A DNA stretch of 6,930 nt from positions 1 to 6,930 of the forward strand of contig CADCPU010000277.1 in the NCBI GenBank assembly GCA_902803365.1, in the 5' to 3' direction. The number at the start of each line of letters is the position of its first letter. Position 1 is the first letter of the stretch. Below the pieces are notes generated by a model. That model was not told the origin of the DNA. It searched no databases and saw only the letters and a list, made by a program, of their open reading frames with translations. This DNA is from Oscillospiraceae bacterium (lineage in GTDB: Bacteria > Bacillota_A > Clostridia > Saccharofermentanales > Saccharofermentanaceae). A program made the translations under genes and the position numbers. This document shows, piece by piece, positions 5,167 through 6,930 of the stretch.

Positions 5167-5820
5167 TTAACGATTTACTTCAAGCGCCTTTTTGTCCTTT
5201 TTCGCGAAAAAGAGCTTACCTACGAGACTTATTGCAGGTCCCAAGAATATGGCCATAAGCACGATACCTATTACCGGCTTACCGCCTACGAGTATACCTA
5301 CGACAATTGCCGAGAAATCCCACGCCATACGAAGGAGCATCTTGGGGATCTTCGGGAAACGCTTCGTGACCTTATCGGTGATTATCTTCGGGAGTGCATC
5401 ATATGGCGAGACACCCATATCGGAATTTATATAAACAGCGGCGCTTATGATAAAGCACAGGAGCGCCACAAGGAAGATCGGCCATCTGGTCGCAGCATCC
5501 GTGAAGACCTTCGCGGGAATGACCTTGCCCCAGAGCCAATCAAAGAAATCGACATAATAACCGACCAGCACCATATTGAATATCGTACCAAAACCGAGGT
5601 TTGATCTGTCAAAGAAGATAACGATCAGGAGCATGACGGCGTTCATAATCAGCTGCCATGTGCCGAACATCATACCGATCCTCAGGGATACGGCTTTATT
5701 CATAAAGGAACACGGATCGGTTCCGAGGTTGCAGAGCATGAGGAATGACAAAAAGAATCCCATTCCGAACACTGCAACAAAGCAAATAAGTATACGTTTA
5801 ATGTCAAAGTTAAATCTCAT
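5167..5820 (-). CDS. YczE/YyaS/YitT-type integral membrane protein
   Basis: A 217-residue membrane protein with an internal two-fold repeat. Each half starts with a hydrophobic helix leading to a related loop: L32-G-T-D-P-C (32-37) in the first and M135-G-V-S-P-Y-D (135-141) in the second. Each half later has a Gly-rich helix: L75-G-F-G-T-I (75-80) and I184-G-I-V-L-M-A-I-F-L-G-P (184-195). Hydrophobic segments lie at about 9-30, 52-70, 78-95, 113-133, 166-180 and 182-203. The C-terminus is basic and cytoplasmic (K-K-D-K-K). This pattern is typical of the YczE/YitT group, whose transport or regulatory role is not established. The ATG at 5820 has no ribosome binding site. A perfect TATAAT ends 7 nt before it, so the mRNA is probably leaderless. 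Starting at the internal Met20 or Met28 would delete most of the first membrane helix. It stands alone between an array and the DUF2975 operon. Confidence 0.85.
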   Translation of the reverse strand: MRFNFDIKRILICFVAVFGMGFFLSFLMLCNLGTDPCSFMNKAVSLRIGMMFGTWQLIMNAVMLLIVIFFDRSNLGFGTIFNMVLVGYYVDFFDWLWGKVIPAKVFTDAATRWPIFLVALLCFIISAAVYINSDMGVSPYDALPKIITDKVTKRFPKIPKMLLRMAWDFSAIVVGILVGGKPVIGIVLMAIFLGPAISLVGKLFFAKKDKKALEVNR

Positions 5821-5827
5821 GCGTGAG

Positions 5828-5857
5828 ATTATATGCCTTTGCCTTCGGATTTACAAC
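5828..5857 (-). promoter_or_regulatory. Repeat-derived promoter giving a leaderless YczE-like transcript
   Basis: On the minus strand, TTGTAA (5857-5852) is followed after exactly 17 bp by a perfect TATAAT (5833-5828). The eighth base after the -10 is the A of the ATG at 5820, so transcription likely starts at or next to the start codon. The TTGTAA belongs to GGTTGTAAA, the degenerate last copy of the 17-bp array core, so the repeat supplies the -35 element. Confidence 0.6.
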
Positions 5858-6058
5858 CCGCCGCGTTTTTCCAACCTTATGTAGTAACTGCTGAGGTGCC
5901 GTTATATTTTTACAACCTTACGCAGGCGTCTCGAAAAGGTCATTTTCATTTTTACAACCTTACGTCGTATCTTGCAAAAAGCCCTTCTAGGATTTACAAC
6001 CTTGGGTTGTAAAAATGAAAAGTGCCCACTAAGCTCTGCAACTTAAGGTTGTAAAAAC
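5847..6058. repeat. Right array of 17-bp core repeats, mostly 42-bp spaced, with an orientation switch
   Basis: Minus-oriented copies of the core CGTAAGGTTGTAAAAAT lie at 5906-5922 and 5948-5964 (both exact), 5990-6006 (degenerate at both ends), 5865-5881 (14 of 17) and 5847-5863 (11 of 17). Plus-oriented copies lie at 6000-6016 and 6042-6058 (both degenerate at the 5' end). The steps 5906-5948-5990 and 6000-6042 are exactly 42 bp; 5865-5906 is 41. At 5992-6016 two opposed copies overlap as a palindrome. The DNA between cores is partly conserved: a TTTTCGAGAYGC motif, a TCC..GAAGG motif after some cores, and GAAAA.TG.CC after others. This array fills the gap between the epimerase terminator and the YczE-like gene; I see no gene in it. 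It is not a standard CRISPR. Confidence 0.85.
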
Positions 6059-6067
6059 GTAAAGATC

Positions 6068-6092
6068 AAAAAAAGACCGCCCGCAGGCAGTC
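6068..6092 (-). terminator. Rho-independent terminator of the epimerase gene
   Basis: On the minus strand, GACTGCC (6092-6086) and GGCGGTC (6081-6075) form a 7-bp stem with one G-T wobble and a TGCG loop. Seven T residues (6074-6068) follow at once. It begins 11 bp after the epimerase stop codon and should isolate the array and the YczE-like gene from upstream transcription. Confidence 0.92.
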
Positions 6093-6103
6093 ACCAAAAC
6101 GTA

Positions 6104-6829
6104 TCAAACTCTCCTGAATCGAATATGTCCGTCGCCCGGATCGAACTCCTCAAGTTCGGGCGGAAGCTCGTTATCGAGCCACTCCTGATCGCTCAGAAGA
6201 TAATTTTCCTCGCGTACCAGCCCGATCCCGATGTCGGTGCAGACCAATGCACCTATCGCAGGGTCGCGGCGAAGCTCAGCACGGACAAGCCCGGTCTTAT
6301 AGTAGCCGATCGTCACGGTAATGTCGGACTTAACGGCAAGCAGATACTCGCCCGTGTCCCCGTTCATGCCGCTGTTTATATCGGCGCTTATGACAAACGC
6401 AAAAGAATCATTGATCTCGTTTATGGCATCGCGGTACTTGCCGCGGACTTCACCCGAGAAGCCCGTACCGAGAAGGCAGTCGACCACTGTATCAAAATCT
6501 TGGAGCATTCCGCTGCCCGGCAGAAACTGAACTACCGGCACACCGAGTTCAAGACACTTGTTCATATAGTAAGTTGAATCTTCCGAATAATGATCGGACA
6601 CCGAAAAGACTGAAACAGGCTTTCCTTCAGAAGCGAGGATCTCGGCCAGAGCAAAGCCGTCTCCGCCGTTATTGCCGGAACCAACAACTACCGCGGTACT
6701 ACCCGAATATGAATATGCGCCGCGGATCCCTTCTGCGGCTCTTCGCATAAGAACAAGAGAAGGAACGCCCGACTCTATCGTAGTCTTATCGCTCTCCCTC
6801 ATATTATCAACTGAAATCACATGTTCCAT
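6104..6829 (-). CDS. nnrE: NAD(P)H-hydrate epimerase (YjeF N-terminal domain, stand-alone)
   Basis: A 241-residue cytoplasmic protein of the YjeF_N family. It interconverts the R and S forms of hydrated NAD(P)H so that a separate ADP/ATP-dependent dehydratase can repair the cofactor. Hallmarks in order: M10-R (10-11), the Gly-rich V-G-S-G-N-N-G-G-D-G loop (49-58), V-D-C-L-L-G-T-G-F-S-G (116-126), A-D-I-N-S-G-M-N-G-D-T-G (149-160) with the catalytic and K+-binding Asp at 150, and T-I-G-Y-Y-K-T-G-L (172-180 region). The usual D-I-P-S-G reads D-I-N-S-G here. The C-terminal dehydratase domain present in E. coli Nnr is absent, so the partner enzyme must be encoded elsewhere. The last 30 or so residues form an acidic tail (E-L-P-P-E-L-E-E-F-D) ending in a basic R-F-R-R-V. 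The ATG has GAGAGG 6 nt upstream. A terminator follows directly. Confidence 0.9.
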   Translation of the reverse strand: MEHVISVDNMRESDKTTIESGVPSLVLMRRAAEGIRGAYSYSGSTAVVVGSGNNGGDGFALAEILASEGKPVSVFSVSDHYSEDSTYYMNKCLELGVPVVQFLPGSGMLQDFDTVVDCLLGTGFSGEVRGKYRDAINEINDSFAFVISADINSGMNGDTGEYLLAVKSDITVTIGYYKTGLVRAELRRDPAIGALVCTDIGIGLVREENYLLSDQEWLDNELPPELEEFDPGDGHIRFRRV

Positions 6830-6859
6830 AAAACGCCTCTCGCAATCCTTATTGTAACG

Positions 6860-6868
6860 ATTATATCA
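6860..6868 (-). promoter_or_regulatory. Possible extended -10 promoter for the epimerase gene
   Basis: TGATATAAT on the minus strand (6868-6860) is a perfect extended -10 (TG-N-TATAAT) about 30 bp before the epimerase ATG. No good -35 lies 17 bp upstream (TCAAGC). It overlaps the stop codon of the probable upstream gene, so it may be coincidental and the epimerase may be read from further upstream. Confidence 0.35.
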
Positions 6869-6929
6869 TCTGCCTCAGCGAAGCTTGATCCATAGTCGCG
6901 ATATCAGAAGCCTCATAAAGAGCCCAGAC
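6861..6929 (-). CDS. Probable C-terminal end of an upstream minus-strand gene (partial)
   Basis: On the minus strand, one frame is open from the window edge for 22 codons and ends with TAA at 6863-6861. The peptide ends S-D-I-A-T-M-D-Q-A-S-L-R-Q-M-I, a helical, protein-like composition. Its codons (ATC, GCG, CTG, CAG) resemble the neighbouring genes. Its stop lies 31 bp before the epimerase ATG with no terminator between, so the two could share an operon. It is too short to identify and could be chance. Confidence 0.45.
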   Translation of the reverse strand, partial: VWALYEASDIATMDQASLRQMI

Positions 6930-6930
6930 A

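Noticed and set aside
4993..5604. 203-codon + strand frame across the DUF2975 start and the YczE-like gene
   Set aside because: It crosses a strong minus-strand promoter and two recognisable minus-strand genes and has no domain features.
5847..6058. CRISPR array
   Set aside because: The repeat is only 17 bp, copies occur on both strands, the intervening sequences are related to each other, and no cas genes are present.
6125..6577. 150-codon + strand frame inside the epimerase gene
   Set aside because: It is antisense to an intact YjeF_N protein with all motifs, so it is a shadow.

Overview
The window looks like chromosomal DNA of a low-to-mid GC Gram-positive bacterium, most likely a member of the Clostridia. 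The evidence is strong AGGAGG-type ribosome binding sites, sigma-A-like promoters (TTGACA/TATAAT), a lipobox lipoprotein of the DUF4097 type, a DUF2975 + small Cro/CI-type HTH gene pair, a CPBP membrane protease and a ComER-like reductase. Genus is not resolvable by eye. There are nine complete genes and the probable tail of a tenth. Only the first gene is on the + strand.

Layout, left to right. Positions 1-100 hold a repeat array built on a 17-bp core, CGTAAGGTTGTAAAAAT. Next is a dyad-rich promoter and leader (193-250) driving a DUF4097 beta-solenoid lipoprotein (291-1142, +). A hairpin terminator at 1190-1224 serves this gene and the convergent operon from the right. That operon (3335 to 1233, -) is TetR regulator, ComER/ProC-like reductase, alpha/beta hydrolase, with 15-bp and 3-bp gaps. 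Its promoter carries a palindrome between the -35 and -10. A second probable operon (5069 to 3416, -) is DUF2975 membrane protein, HTH regulator, CPBP protease, with a strong promoter overlapped by repeated TTTAAAG sites. A YczE/YyaS/YitT-type membrane protein (5820-5167, -) follows, with its own promoter and an apparently leaderless start. A second repeat array fills 5847-6058. Beyond it lie a strong terminator (6068-6092), a stand-alone NAD(P)H-hydrate epimerase (6829-6104, -) and the probable C-terminus of one more minus-strand gene (6929-6861).

Two three-gene units appear separately regulated: a TetR-controlled soluble enzyme pair, and a membrane trio (DUF2975, HTH, CPBP) whose small regulator probably controls its own promoter. 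The epimerase is a metabolite-repair housekeeping gene.

The least conventional content is the pair of repeat arrays. Core copies recur at 42-bp steps (four helical turns) and are inverted between the two arrays, so the arrays face each other across the whole gene block. The DNA between cores is only partly conserved. The copy nearest the YczE-like gene supplies the -35 of its promoter. I do not recognise this repeat family.
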